A DNA stretch of 64,000 nt from Ditylenchus dipsaci (GCA_004194705.1 SADC01000154.1:1-64000), one strand, 5' to 3'. Counted from the stretch's first letter, positions 1-11,155 are shown. Notes: a model not told the origin generated them from the letters alone. Made by a program: numbers and translations.

Positions 1-605
1 AAACAATAACAACATTAAATTTCAACTTTAAAGATCCTCCATACGATAGTTGTGCGCAATACCAGATAGAAATTCTTCGGTGGTCTGATCATCATAGCTT
101 TCACGTAGTCCTTTCGTACACATTCCAAAGAAGAGTGACGAACATAGGCGGCACGAAGTCTCCACGGCGGCTGACGATCCCTTAACATATTCAAGTTAAA
201 CACAAATCCAACAAAAAGGTCCTGATATAAGGGTACGTATCCTTTCGCTCCCTGTTCGTTTCGCCCCAGTATCGTTTCGCCCCTTGTTATTTCGCCCCTG
301 TATCGTTTCGCCCCTAGTTCACTTCGCCATTGCAGTGATGATCCTGAAATCAAGAATCAAAACATTCGAAGACTAAAAGAACATACGGCACTTAATTGCA
401 ATGTCAGGCTCGGTTTCGTAACGAGAAACGAAACGAGAAAGAAAACAATAACATAATAATTCAAGTAACAAATAACTCACTGTGCGGCGGTTGACTTCCA
501 CCACCGCTTGCTGCTCGAATTCAACCAGGGCTTACTGCTCATTTCTTCATCGCTTGAATAACCTCCAAGATCGTCTAGCATAGTTAGAGCATCCATAGCT
601 AAAAA
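1..605 (-). pseudogene. MULE-like relic at the left edge
   Basis: At 603-483 the minus strand reads MDALTMLDDLGGYSSDEEM and SSKPWLNSSSKRWWKST before a GTGAGT-like junction (TGAGTT). This resembles the N-terminus of the MULE relic at 4181 in both protein and DNA, and lies a similar distance inside a tandem-repeat terminus. Further left, the minus strand at about 60-12 reads EEFLSGIAHNYRMEDL, which looks like the end of a FLYWCH-type zinc finger, a domain common in MULEs; that is a weak call. The left part lies outside the window. Confidence 0.5.
236..330. repeat. Tandem array, unit ~ GTTTCGCCCC
   Basis: Five imperfect copies of a 14-17-bp unit of the form CGTTTCGCCCCTTGTAT. On the other strand it reads GGGGCGAAACGATAC, close to the unit of the element at 3966-5131. 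It sits inside the left-edge MULE relic, so it may be the end of a second, nested element, but no partner array is visible. Confidence 0.7.
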
Positions 606-702
606 ATAATCACAATACATTTAATTCAGCAATTCACATATCACAAAGACAAAGATCGAAAGACAAAACTTGCAAAATAAAAAACACTTTCAAAAAATGG
701 CG

Positions 703-826
703 GTGAACTGTCCCGGGCGGTGAATTGTCCGGCGTGAATTGTCCCGGCGGTGAATTGTCCCGGCGGTGAATTGTCCCGGCGGTGAATTGTCCCGGGCGGT
801 GAATTGTCCGGCGGTGAATTGTCCGT
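703..826. repeat. Tandem array, unit GGCGGTGAATTGTCCC, probable TIR end
   Basis: About eight copies of a 14-16-bp unit in a row. The array lies just outside the start of the left-edge MULE frame, as the arrays of the 3966-5131 element do, so it is most likely the right terminus of that element. The partner array would be left of the window. Confidence 0.75.
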
Positions 827-1436
827 GTCCCCAAAAACTTCCGAAAAAATTCTTTTTACAAATTTTTTTAGAAAGCCATTGAATGGACATTCCCAATTTT
901 GAGTTGTTTTAGTTATTCGATTGTATCTTCATAATCGGAAATAATTTTGTGTCCACTAAGGCTCTTATCAGTTGCAGAATTCAACAGGCTTTCCAAATAA
1001 ATAGTTAATTTTAACATCAATTAATCGTGTGCCTACATCATTTCACAATTATTTAGTGCTGGTGTATGACGCTCGATGAAGAAGTTGGTATGATCCATTA
1101 AAAGTAATGTTCCTAATGCACCTATCTTGCACATTTGTTATCCGTTATATTCACTTCAATAAAAAGTTACTTTAAACATTTGACTTTCTCGATATCTTTT
1201 TGCATTTGAGTGATTTTATGGCGAAATTTGACGCTGCACACCACCTTCGTGTATGATGTCTATGTGTTATAGAAAGTTAAGATGGTGTAATTCTGTTTCT
1301 AAAAGTTCATATTTTGCTATAAAACATTACAGGGAAAAAGCAAAAAAAAAACCAATAAATTCCGAAAAGATACTCTCAAAAATCTTGGCGTTTTTTGAGT
1401 TAAACTGAACACAAATTCGAGTTTTTGAAACCCCGT
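827..1436. other. AT-rich spacer without recognised features
   Basis: No reading frame with recognisable similarity, no inverted repeat and no tandem repeat were found here. Confidence 0.5.
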
Positions 1437-2454
1437 GCAGCTCAAACAAATATGGGAAGCTCAATCAGCTGCTGCACTGGCTCAGATGATGGCTCTTTTC
1501 CAGCAAAATATGGTGGTGGTGACGATGCTCAGCCTGCTTCAGACGCTTATTTCCATCTCAAAGTGGCCTCAATGCCCAATGAAGTCTTCACGGCTGATGA
1601 CAGTGATTGTGTAAGTTTCAACAGTTAGATGCAGCGCTTCAACTTCGCTGATTGCACAGCTCTGAAGCTACCAGGTGAAGCTCCTGATGACGCAACTCTC
1701 TGCCGAAGCTTTCGCCGAATACTCCAAAAGCTGCCTGAAAAAGAGATGACCGAATTTAATTTGAACGAAATGGTTAGTGGCCTTTCAAAATTACTTGCTC
1801 ATTCTCGCTGTCTGGTAGTAGATCGCATTGAGTGCCTGCGGTTGGTCAAAGAAGATGAAAGGAATTCTCAAAGGTCAGCTCCGCTTATCAAATTCAGCCT
1901 TTCGAGATATTAAAATTTAATATTAAGAGACTGCTCCTGTTTGGCAAGGCGTGCTCAGTTGGAAATCGTCAAGCTTGTCAACAAGTCAGTCAAAATCGAA
2001 GATACGCAAAAAGCAACATTCGAAAGCGTAGCTATGCTTCCAAGACATTCGCTGTCATCTGCAGAATACAGAAAAGATAAATCGGACCGGTAGAAACTTG
2101 ATCGAAAGAATAATTTTCTTTGTGGTTGTGTGTGTTTTGCATATTATATACTGTGGTTGTCGTCGTTAGACTTATCTGTGGTTGTACTTGAATAATTTGA
2201 ATTTTCAACGTGTGAGGTTTGATTTTACTTAGTCATCTATTAGTTGTTTTAAAAAAACCCATCAACTGAAACGCTAGGATCATTTGCATATAGAGATATG
2301 CGATGCGCCCATTTTTTTAACGTTTTGTTTGAGGCGTAAGTCCTATTCATTATAAATTTTTAAAACATCTTTAACGGGAAGATGATATTTTAGGAAAGTG
2401 ATTGGTACCCAACGGTCAAAAACGCTCATTTGAACCCACAATAACAACGTTTTC

Positions 2455-2660
2455 ACTAAATCAAGTCCTCAATGGAGCTCTTTCACTCTCACACTCTGCT
2501 TCTCACTCTCACTCGCACCTGTCCCAATGCAAAATGAAAAAAGCTCTCTCTCCTCTGTTTTCACTCTCACTCGCACTCTATCCCAATGGGAAAATCTTAA
2601 ATTTTCACATCACTCTCACTTTCACTCGCACTCTCACTGTTCTCGTTCACCTTCCCCCAA
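2455..2660 (+). repeat. CACTCT-rich simple repeat
   Basis: Irregular runs of TCACTCTCACTCGCACTCT, interrupted by two related CCCAATGnnAAAAT segments. The open frame through it is compositional and not evidence for a gene. It lies in the part of R1 that copy B lacks. Confidence 0.75.
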
Positions 2661-3438
2661 TGCAACTTTGTTGTTTTAAAATCTGGTCATTTATTTGCCC
2701 GACTACTAAGGTGTCTTACATCGGTCCTTCACATCTTGATTGCTGTATTTCATTTTCAGGTCCATAACTATGCTGTCATCAAGAAAAACGTAGCTCAAAA
2801 TCGAAGCTTCCAACGCATTCAATCTGAGCGCTCTGGTTAGTCTATTTTTGAAGTTCTTCTCATATCGAATTCATGGCTTTTTTCAGGTGCTATGTTTCGC
2901 TTGTGTGGCTGCTGTCCAAAAACTCGGTTCTTGGCTGTTATCAGTGTGCTCAGCTATGTTCTATGCAGTCCTATTCTTCCATGCTTTTGATGATTTCGAT
3001 GCTGACTTGTTGGTGGTAAGTTCCTTTATTTAGTTGACAGCTTGCGAAATCATGGTGGTGCTTTGGTTGCATTTTAATCGTTAACCTTACTTGTATATAC
3101 AGCACGCCGTAGCTCGAAAGAATGCGGTGTTGGCAAAATTCACTAGTTATTTCGGAGGGACACGCCATTTCTTTCGTCACGATTCTACTGTGGATGCTCG
3201 GCTCTCAAAATCAATTAAAAAAATAAGGTAATATTCAGTTTGGATATGGGGGATTATTATTCTCTTTTTTTCTTTCTTCACTTTAATTTTATCGGTGGTT
3301 TCAGCCGCCTGGGTGCGGGATCTTAGCTTTGATCATCTGACAACAGAAGATTCTTTCAAGCGCTGACTGGCTCGCCATTTTCGCTACAGGCTCTCGGGTG
3401 TTATGTAAGTGGGATACTACTTGTGTAAAAACGACGTA

Positions 3439-3669
3439 CCGTTAACCTCTATAATTAGCACCCCTCGTTCAAAATCGTGTTGTGGCATTGGTTTTTCACT
3501 ACCATTTTGGAAAGTTCTCTGAGGCAAGTACACTCATTTGTAAGCTAGTGAGATGAGCTACAAAATGGTTGTAAATTGCCTGAGAGAAGTGACAAAAGTG
3601 GATCAAAAACACAATGCCACGAACACGTTTTTTGAATTAGGGGGTGCCTAATTAATAGAGGTTATACGG
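3439..3669. mobile_element. TA-flanked MITE, CCGTATAACCTC family (B)
   Basis: The termini CCGTTAACCTCTATAATTAG and its near-complement ATTAATAGAGGTTATACGG are bounded by TA on each side. The inner arms are also inverted repeats (CAAAATCGTGTTGTGGCATT and its complement). The paralogous copy B of R1 has a single TA at the same place, proving a TA duplication. TA targets and palindromic arms point to the Tc1/mariner-pogo superfamily. Confidence 0.88.
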
Positions 3670-3965
3670 TAATTGTACTTTTCAGCGTCGCACGTTTGCT
3701 GGTTCTTGTTCTTATCTGCATTTGCAACGAATATTTGCCGCTTTAAACCTAAGTTGCCACTGCAAATCGATATGCTCATTCTCTGTTAAAAGCCAAAGCT
3801 GTAGAATTAGCAGAAGAATTAATCAATTGTTTAATTCTGTTTCTTATAGTGAACCCGCTTTATGTTGTTTTTTGCGCAGAAAAGAAGTGAATGTGTAGTT
3901 TATTGTAATTTTTTCGAGTACAGATGAACCAGGAATATGAGAGCACCTCTAGGCATCAGCAAAGG

Positions 3966-5131
3966 GGAGCAGGACGTTTTGCTCCCAGGACGGTTCGCTC
4001 CCGGGCCGTTCGCTCCCGGCCGTTTCGCTACCGGCCCGTTTCGCTACCGGGCCGTTTCGCTCCCGGGAAGAAAAATAATACCGATAATTTGTTTATTTTT
4101 TTGTGATACATTTTGGCTTTTAAGAACAATTGCTGTGTTATAACATTAAAGGTTTTTTTAGTGATGGAACGCTCGAAGCATGCTAGATCTTATCGAAGGC
4201 TATTCAAGTAATGAAATATACTGAACCAGCAAACGTTCTGGAAGTCAATCAGCTCCGTGGTGGAACAAGTCGAGGAAGAACTGGCAAATGTTGAGGATCA
4301 CTTACCAGCCGTTAATGAACAACCTGAGCCAATCGTATCGGTAATAATTTTATATTTTACATCATTATTACATCGTTATTCCAGAAGCCTACGGTCGTTA
4401 TAGTAATGAATTGTTCTGCTTGGTGATCTAGCCGATGAAAACAGGTTTATATATTATTCATCTATTTTTTATTGTTGATTTACAGAATTTGTTTCATCGT
4501 GATTGGGCAAATCAAATGAAGGTCGTGTTTGCTGATGGGACGTTCTCGATAACTCCTCTGCCGCTATTTCATATTACTGAAAACTACTATTATTTACAGG
4601 TCTACGTCATATTGGCTGAACGCAGATGGCTTTGTCTTTCCCGTGATGTATGCTCTACTTCTCAACAAGCAGCAACAAACATATGAAAAGATGTTCGAAA
4701 TGACAAAGGCAGTCTGGCCGACGTTTGCTCCAACAAGTTTTCCGTCGACTTCGAATTGGCCGCGATCATGCAATTGAGCAAGTATTTCCTGGTGTGAAAA
4801 TGTTGGGTGCCTGTTCCACATGGTCCAAAATATGAAGAAGCAATTAGAGAGTCATGTTTAAAGCGCAGATACGAATAGATCTTTAAATGTTATTGCATTA
4901 TCGTATTTTATTGTTGTTATGAAATTGTTATGTTTGTTGTTTGTTTCGGTCAATAAATTTTATATTAAATAGTGTATTTCTCCCATAATTTTTTAATACA
5001 TATTTTTGTCCTGGGAGCGAAACGGCCCCGGGAGCGAAACGGCCGGTAGCGAAACGGTCGGTAGCGAAACGGTCCGGGAGCGAAACGGCCCGGGAGCGAA
5101 ACGTCCTGGGAGCGAAACGTCGCGCGCACCC
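3966..5131 (+). mobile_element. MULE transposon with tandem-repeat TIRs and 9-bp target duplication
   Basis: The termini are inverted arrays of a ~16-bp unit, GGGAGCGAAACGGCC and variants, at about 3976-4070 and 5009-5121. The flanks carry AGCAAAGG (3958-3965) and AGCCAAAGG (5132-5140), a 9-bp target duplication with one C lost from the left copy. A related sequence at 42330-42375 has a single AGCCAAAGG and no insert, so it is the empty site. The interior holds a broken transposase (separate entry). A 9-bp duplication and this transposase domain are characteristic of Mutator-like elements. Confidence 0.9.
4166..4835 (+). pseudogene. MULE transposase relic
   Basis: Pieces in several frames spell the MULE transposase core: [19 protein letters not shown], then [45 protein letters not shown] and [15 protein letters not shown]. 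The order [14 protein letters not shown] and D-F-E-x-A-x-x-x-A-x-x-x-x-F-P is the usual MULE DDE arrangement. A possible intron ends at TTTACAG before QVYVI. The N-terminal part (MLDLIEGYSSNE, from about 4181) is similar to a reading frame near position 590 on the other strand. Stops and frame changes make it non-functional as assembled. Confidence 0.85.
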
Positions 5132-5334
5132 AGCCAAAGGTGCTTCTCATGTCAGAGGTGTCCTCCTGTCGAGTGCTCTTACGTCAGGTTTGAATGTATC
5201 TCCTCTCTTCTTTCGGCCTCATCTCAGTCTTTACCCTCTGTCTTTTTTCGTCTTAATTCCTCTAGGTCCGTCATGATATTTGTAATATAAATATAGGCAT
5301 ATTGCTGCATTCCAAATTTCAATTCTGAAACAAT

Positions 5335-7000
5335 TTAGGATACCGGAGGTTTTTGACGTAATTTGAGGTATTCAGGGTAGTTTAAAAACAGTTTGTGACG
5401 GTATGGGGCTCTAGTTGTGGTTTAAGTGATTTAGGGCACTTGTGTGGTTTAGAGAGCCATTTTGGCGTTCAAGGTACTTTTAAATGGTTTGACGTGTTTT
5501 AAGAGGTTTGGAGCGGTTTTAATGATTGAGACCATTCGGGGTGTTAGGGTGGTTTTGAATGGATCTATGCGATTTGAATAATGCAACCATTCGGGGTGTT
5601 TATGGCGGTTTTGAGTGGTTTTAAGTGATTTTGGATGGTCTGAGACTACCGTATAACCTCTTTCCCCCCAGGGGATTATTAATCAACCCTCCTCGGAGGG
5701 TGGGGATATTAGAGGGTGGGGATTAATAGAGGGAGGGATTATACTTCAACCTTTTAGCGCCGAAGGCGCCGCAAATTTTTTAAAAACGTTATTTTAAAAA
5801 TGTAATTTTTATTTATGGAATAAAAAATTCCGCCTATATTTTGTCTTACGTGTATTGACGTCTTAATTTTCGTCTCACTTTCGCTTACTTTTTTCTTCCA
5901 CATGATTTTTGTATATCCAGAAAGCTACTTTGCGTTCAAAAGTCGACTTCAGCTGTACAACTGCTCTCCAACAAAGCCAGACCATAAGCCCTAGTGCGCG
6001 CGAAAGTCTTCCACCATTCCTTCTCGTTGCGTTTGGTAGCCATGCCGAGTCTCTCCACTCTACGCAACGCCAGTTTAATATTCCGTACATACTATTAGTG
6101 ATCTATCAATCTCAGAAGTTGAACAGGTTTTCGACCCTAGCGATGCAAATGCTTAGAACACAAATAATTAATCATTCGTTTTTTATACCATTTCGGTACA
6201 TTACCGAGTGTACATTCCGTAGTCGAATTTACGGTTGCGATTTATGCGGCTGCGATCCGCCAGCACTTGAGATCGTCTTGGAATGGGTGGATTGAGCCCG
6301 ACAGGAATTCTCTGAGAAGTGATTGTCAAACTGTTTAATGGTTAGTTTTGATATTTCTCTTTAAGTATCAACGCAATTATTTGCTTTGTGCCTTCAACAA
6401 ATCCGTCAATGGATCAGAGGATATACAAATAGCGGGCTTAAACCAAGTGGGCAATTGAATGGCCTTGACATTTTTTGCAAGATTAGAGAAAAACTAAGTC
6501 GAGATTGGCAGGACATTAAAAAAATAAGCCCCTAGATGTTGACGAAAACTAGATTTTAATCAAAAATATCAATGAAAATAAGCTGTTCGATAGTGTTTGA
6601 AATGAAAGCTGAATTTTATAGGATCAAGGCCTCATTTGTGAAAAAAATCATTAAGTTTTAACATGGAAATTAACTAGTGAAATGTTAAAAAAAACCAGCA
6701 AGGTCACCTCGAAAATCGGAGGGGGGGATTATTAGAGGGTGGGGGATTATTATTCGACCCCTCTCGGGGGGTGGGGGATTATTAGAGGGTGGGGTTTAAT
6801 AGAGGGTGGAGATTAATAGAGGTTATACGGTATTTGGGGTATTTAAGGTGGCTCGGGTGATTCGAATGATTTCTGGACATTTGGGGTGCTTAGGGTAGGT
6901 TTGTGTGGTTTGTGGTGGTTTAGGTCATATGAGACTTTTTGGGTTGTTTTGAGTGGTTTGGTGCTATTTGGGGCGTTGAGAGTGGTTTAGGGTGGTTGAA
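5335..7000 (+). repeat. G/T-rich degenerate array, split by a transposon
   Basis: Segments 5335-5646 and 6833-7000 share a strand-biased pattern of GGTTT, GTGGTTT and GGGGTGTT words at about 10-base spacing, with few C. The element at 5649-6830 interrupts it at a TA. Without the insert the array would be near 480 bases. No unit is exact enough to give a consensus by eye. Confidence 0.6.
5649..6830. mobile_element. TA-flanked element, family B, with multiplied C-rich ends
   Basis: It starts CCGTATAACCTCTTTCCCC and ends TTAATAGAGGTTATACGG, with TA on both sides. The subterminal regions contain several copies of GGGGATTATTAGAGGGTGG in each arm. The interior includes AGCGCCGAAGGCGCCGC at 5756, a motif that recurs inverted at 16209 inside the pogo-type element, so the two are related. 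No intact transposase was found; a short minus-strand frame at 6090-5880 is unrecognised. Confidence 0.8.
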
Positions 7001-7004
7001 TGAA

Positions 7005-7965
7005 TTAAAACAAGTCCAACACGAAGTTTATAGAGTTTGGCTCTATAAAAAAGCGATTAACAGCCGTAAAAGCAGGTCTAAAGCATAGCGTGGACCGATA
7101 AAACAGCATAACGATTAAACGGTTTTTAAGAGAAATTAAACTAAACGATAAACGGGCTCGAGAAAACAGATTAAACGATAAACAGGTCTTCTCAACGGGG
7201 TTTAATACGTTTAATTGTGTGGATAAAATGACCATCAAACGATCTATATATCAAACGAATTAACATTTAAAAGGCGGTTTATACCAATGCGAGCAGTTTG
7301 TTCAAAATTTCACGCTGAACAAGATAGGAGATAAATTCTCTCAAAAAGTGCTACTAGCGGTTTTTTCAGGGGTCGATTGCACGAAATCGGAGAGTTTCGG
7401 GTTGTTTCAGTTATTTGATTGTATTTTTCATACGAGAGCATATTCGCTTAACTGAAACACTTTTCTGGTGCAGAATTTAACGGGCTTTCAAATAAATACA
7501 AGGTCACTCGGGTAAGTGGCCGTAAAACACGCAACAATTTTAAAATAAAGAATTCAGTTACTTTTTGAGGCGTCGAAAAATCCTTGAAATCACCGTTTAT
7601 TTTCCAGCACTATTTTCCTAGAAGTTGGAAAGCTGTCAAGAAAAAAGGAAATTAGTTAAATCCATTAGTGTTTTTGCTATTACTCTCATTACAATTGATA
7701 AAGAAATTGTCATTCGAAGGTCTTGTTGAAAGGTCCAAGGTGGGTGAGGTGTGGAATGTGTCATAGATAAAAGAGGTCTTGTAACGTTGATTAATAGGTC
7801 ATTGTTATCGTAATACTCGTATTCAGCACAAAAATTGTTTTTATTTTGACTAAATTGATACTTGTTGATTCGTTTGATACCAGTTGATCCGGATAGATAA
7901 CCATATAGGATGGAACCCTGGACGGGAATAGAACCCTTTAATACAGCATAAATGGTGGTTCATTA
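7005..7965. other. Non-coding stretch with AAACGATAAACGGG words
   Basis: Between 7100 and 7240 the words TTAAACGATAAACGG repeat loosely and resemble sequence at 41150-41240, suggesting a decayed dispersed repeat. From 7260 to 7965 I see nothing recognisable. Confidence 0.4.
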
Positions 7966-7967
7966 TA

Positions 7968-8050
7968 GCGGCGGTGAAATGTCGCAGGCGGTGAAATGTC
8001 CGGCGGTGAAATGTCGTAGGCGGTGAAATGTCGCCGCGGTGAAATGTCGT
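7968..8050. repeat. Tandem array, unit GGCGGTGAAATGTCG
   Basis: Five to six copies of a 14-16-bp unit that differs from the array at 703-826 by one or two positions (GAAATGTC for GAATTGTC). It is probably a solo terminus of another MULE-like element; no inverted partner is visible nearby. Confidence 0.75.
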
Positions 8051-8339
8051 ATACCCGTAATTTCTATGTACTTTCTAAATGTATTTGCTGGCGGCGAAAC
8101 AGTGCTGGAAATGATTGCTATCGATTTCTCGATAGCTTTTGTTCTAGAAGTTGGTGAACTTTCTGAAAAAAGAAAAAAAAATGAACAAAAAATATAGGAA
8201 TTTCAACCCCCCCCCCCCCTTTAAAAAGAGTTTTCTTGGGTACTGGGGTGAAATATAACGTAAGCAGAAATTATTTCTGTGTTTGAAAGGCTATCTGTTG
8301 AGAATGAACAGTATTTATAATAAACGCGAAAAAAACGTC

Positions 8340-9030
8340 AAAAACATAGATAACAGGCAGAAAAGCGGCAAACCAAGTAAATTAGCGGCGAAGAACTTCA
8401 AAAAAGTTGCAGCGGAAAAATGTAAATTCGCGGCAAAAAAAGTAAATTGGCGAAAAAAAATTTGCGGCAGAAAAAGTCAATTAGCGGCAATAAAAAGTAT
8501 TTTCACGGCAAAAAAAGTAAATTGGCGGAAAATTTATTTGCGGCAAAAAAAGAAAACTCGCGGCAGAAAAAAGTGATTTGGCGGCAAGAAAAAGTGGGCA
8601 TAAATTGATTTGGTTTGCTAAAAACCTGAAATATGTCACGAAAAAACATTATTTCTGCCACGAAAAACCTGAAATGTACCACGAAAAACCCGTCAAAAAG
8701 ACTTAAATATGCCACAAAAAAGCTGAAATGTGCCACGAAAAAAAATATTTTTTTCGTGGCATATTTCAGTCTTTTCGACGGGTTTTTTTTACATTTCAGG
8801 TTTTTCGTGGCAGAAATAATGTTTGTCGTGGCATATTTCAGGTTTTTAGCAAACCAAATCAGTTATATCCGAAAAAGTGTTTTTACGGCAACAAAAAGTC
8901 TTTCTGCTGCAAAAAATAAGTATTTTTACGGCAATTTTTTTACGGCAGAGAAAATTCTTTTCGCGGCCAAAAAAGTAAATTTGCGGTAAATTTTTTTCAT
9001 ACAAGTATTTTACGGCAAGAAAAAGGTTTG
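8340..9030. repeat. GCGGCAAAAAAAGTAAATT tandem repeats interrupted by a palindrome
   Basis: Units of about 19-20 bp (GCGGCAAAAAAAGTAAATTG) run from 8380 to 8600 and again from 8870 to 9000 in the same orientation. Between them lies a palindrome of about 255 bases, 8606-8864, whose arms are themselves tandem repeats of CACGAAAAACCTGAAATATG. Both unit types resemble TIR arrays of MULE-like elements, so I read this as one element inserted in the terminal array of another. The open frames here are compositional. Confidence 0.75.
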
Positions 9031-9204
9031 CCCGACGTGTTTCGGTGGAGTATGCATGAACCTGTTCGAAAATTTTCGAATGTCCAGTTCGATTCGATGT
9101 TTGAACTCAAAAATTTTTGAACGTTAGATTTGAAAATTTTGGTTATTTCGAATTTGAACTTCAAAACGAGCCCAACTCATTTTTGATGCTTTTTATCAAA
9201 AATT

Positions 9205-9833
9205 CGGACACGGACAAAATTTGCCCGGACCGAAATTTATCGGAGGCCGAAATTCGCCCGCTGCCAATATTTGCCCGGACATAATTTGCCAGGGAGAAAA
9301 TTTCCCCACTACTCAAATTTTTCGAGAATGTACATGAATGAGTTACACACTTAGCTGGCTGTATTGGGTTTCGATTTTATTAGTTTCGTTTTCGGTTTTT
9401 TACGTTCCAGTGGACTGTCAATGGCACATTGACATTCTTGCGGCAAATCACTGGTTCTCCACCAAATTGCCACTTTTATCAAAAATTCCAGTGGATTGCC
9501 ACTGGAATTTCAGCTCAGTCTTTATGCAAGTATATAGTTCATCGACTGCTTTGACTGTTCTCTATCTTTATCTTTGAAAAGTCACCGTCAACATACCACA
9601 TTCAAACCCTTATTTTTGACGTAAAATGGTAAATCCTGTTTGATAGGACCAAAACTGCGATTTCGCCCATCCGAATCCCAAAATCGAGGGTAGGTACGTG
9701 CTGGGCAGGTGTATATTCACCTAAATGGCCTGAAAAATTAAAAAAAAATTTAAATTAAAAACAAACCATGCTATCAAATGTAGAATTTGAGTAGCGGGCA
9801 AATTTCGGCGCGGGCAAATTTTGTCACGTACCG
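9205..9833. mobile_element. MULE-like non-autonomous element, 9-bp duplication TCAAAAATT
   Basis: Inverted termini CGGACACGGACAAAATTTG and its near-complement CAAATTTTGTCACGTACCG, each followed inward by repeats of AATTTGCCCGGACCGA. Flanks are TCAAAAATT at 9196-9204 and 9834-9842, an exact 9-bp duplication. The interior has an 80-codon open frame from 9338 with no recognisable similarity and a small hairpin CCAGTGGATTGCCACTGG at 9489-9506. Confidence 0.85.
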
Positions 9834-9842
9834 TCAAAAATT

Positions 9843-11155
9843 AACATCTAATGCATTTTTGAAAGCTCTTCTTTTAATGTACAAAATGACATGTCGACTA
9901 ATCTTTTAGAATTACACAGGGCTGAGAAACTGATGGTTGAAGTTAGAAAAAACAAAAGTGTACCAAAATGAAGTAAAAAGAGGAGTTTTATAACTCTTCC
10001 AACTTCAACCATCCATTTTCATCCGCTTTTGTAGGCAAATGTATATCTGATAATTTTTGGTTAACTGTAAATATGGTTAACGTCTCCTAAGTAATTTTTA
10101 TACGCCAGAAACGATAAAAAAGTTGTTTCCTAACAATTTCCGCACTAAAAATTAAAGTTCTCAAAAAAAGTTAGTTACCAAAGATTGACCAACTGTCTTG
10201 GTCCCCCAAGGTAATTACACCAAAAAGGGTACCTATACATCTTGAAAAAACCAAAAAAGATGGAATTCAAACATAGTTTTATTAGCTGGGGTTTTGTTTT
10301 ATTTTGTTTTCAAGTTTGGTATGAAAAAAATGCTAATTCTCATGGCTATCCGACAACATGGACTGCTGGGTACCCAAACTGGGCTCCCCCACCTGGGTAC
10401 CCCTCCACGGCGTGTCAAACTGGTCAAAAACACGAATTCCAGTTTTCCTCTCAGGACTAAAAAATTCAAAAATTTTTTCGATCCATTTTTTGCCGATATT
10501 TTAGTGCTAGCAGATGAATGCATTGATCGCTGTTTCTTGTGCATCATTTTGCGTCAAGTTTGGACTTAAAAGAAAGCGGAAAGCATGCTCTACAAAACTA
10601 TAGACAACAATTCCAAATAATTAAAAATTTCCATCCATAATTAAGCCGTTTAAAAAATGCGTGAAATTTGCTCAAATTTTGGTGTTTTGTTTTGGCTCTA
10701 ATTCTGTCCAAAAGTCGAATTTTGGCAAACCATCCGTAATTATTAAAGCTCCGGGTCTCGGCTATCCAATGCACTTTGAATTTTTGAAAAAAGTTGAAAA
10801 CTCGCGATTTCCCAGCGCGCCGAATTTTGGTCGCAATTTTTTCCTCGAAATTTAATGGACTTTAAAACGTGTGACTAGATCAAATTTTTAAAACATGTTC
10901 AGCTCAGTAAATACTCAAACGAAAGCGGAGAGTCTAAGGCTTTTTTTCAATACTTAACATCAACCATATTTGTTAAGAATAATGGGCCGCCACACGTTTT
11001 AAAAGTCCATTAAATTTCGAGGAAACGAGGCCTCGTGTGAACAGGGTGGTCCGAAAAAATTCGTAATATTATCAAACAGTTTAAGTTTGAATTTTATTCG
11101 TCTGCAAACTATTCATTTTTTTAAATGAAAAACTTTTGTGTTTTGTATAAAGAGC
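9843..11155. other. Non-coding stretch with one long-spaced inverted repeat
   Basis: CCTCGAAATTTAATGGACTT at 10843 returns as its complement near 10991-11023, with arms of about 31 bases and a loop near 120. CTTGGTCCCCCAAGG at 10199 and CACCTGGGTACC at 10389 are short palindromes found elsewhere in the window. No gene is supported. Confidence 0.5.

Larger units (their letters stand above)
1437..5260 (+). repeat. Repeat unit R1, copy A, interrupted by two transposons
   Basis: Blocks 1437-2080, 3300-3438, 3670-3965 and 5132-5260 match, in order and inverted, the sequence from 43412 down to 42227. The unit contains splice-like junctions (GTAAGT at 3404, TTTTCAG at 3680) and reads as parts of a protein. 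Copy A also has 2080-3300, absent from copy B, with a frame HAVARKNAVLAKFTSYFGG (3104-3160) and a CACTCT-rich simple repeat. Insertions are a TA-flanked MITE (3439-3669) and the MULE. I do not recognise the encoded protein. It may be a transposon-borne gene or a duplicated cellular gene. Confidence 0.75.

Noticed and set aside
700..826. Possible CRISPR-like array
   Set aside because: The repeats are head-to-tail without unique spacers, and the genome is eukaryotic.
8283..8989. Lys/Asn/Phe-rich open frames on both strands
   Set aside because: They follow the A-rich tandem repeats and palindrome, with no splice support or known similarity.
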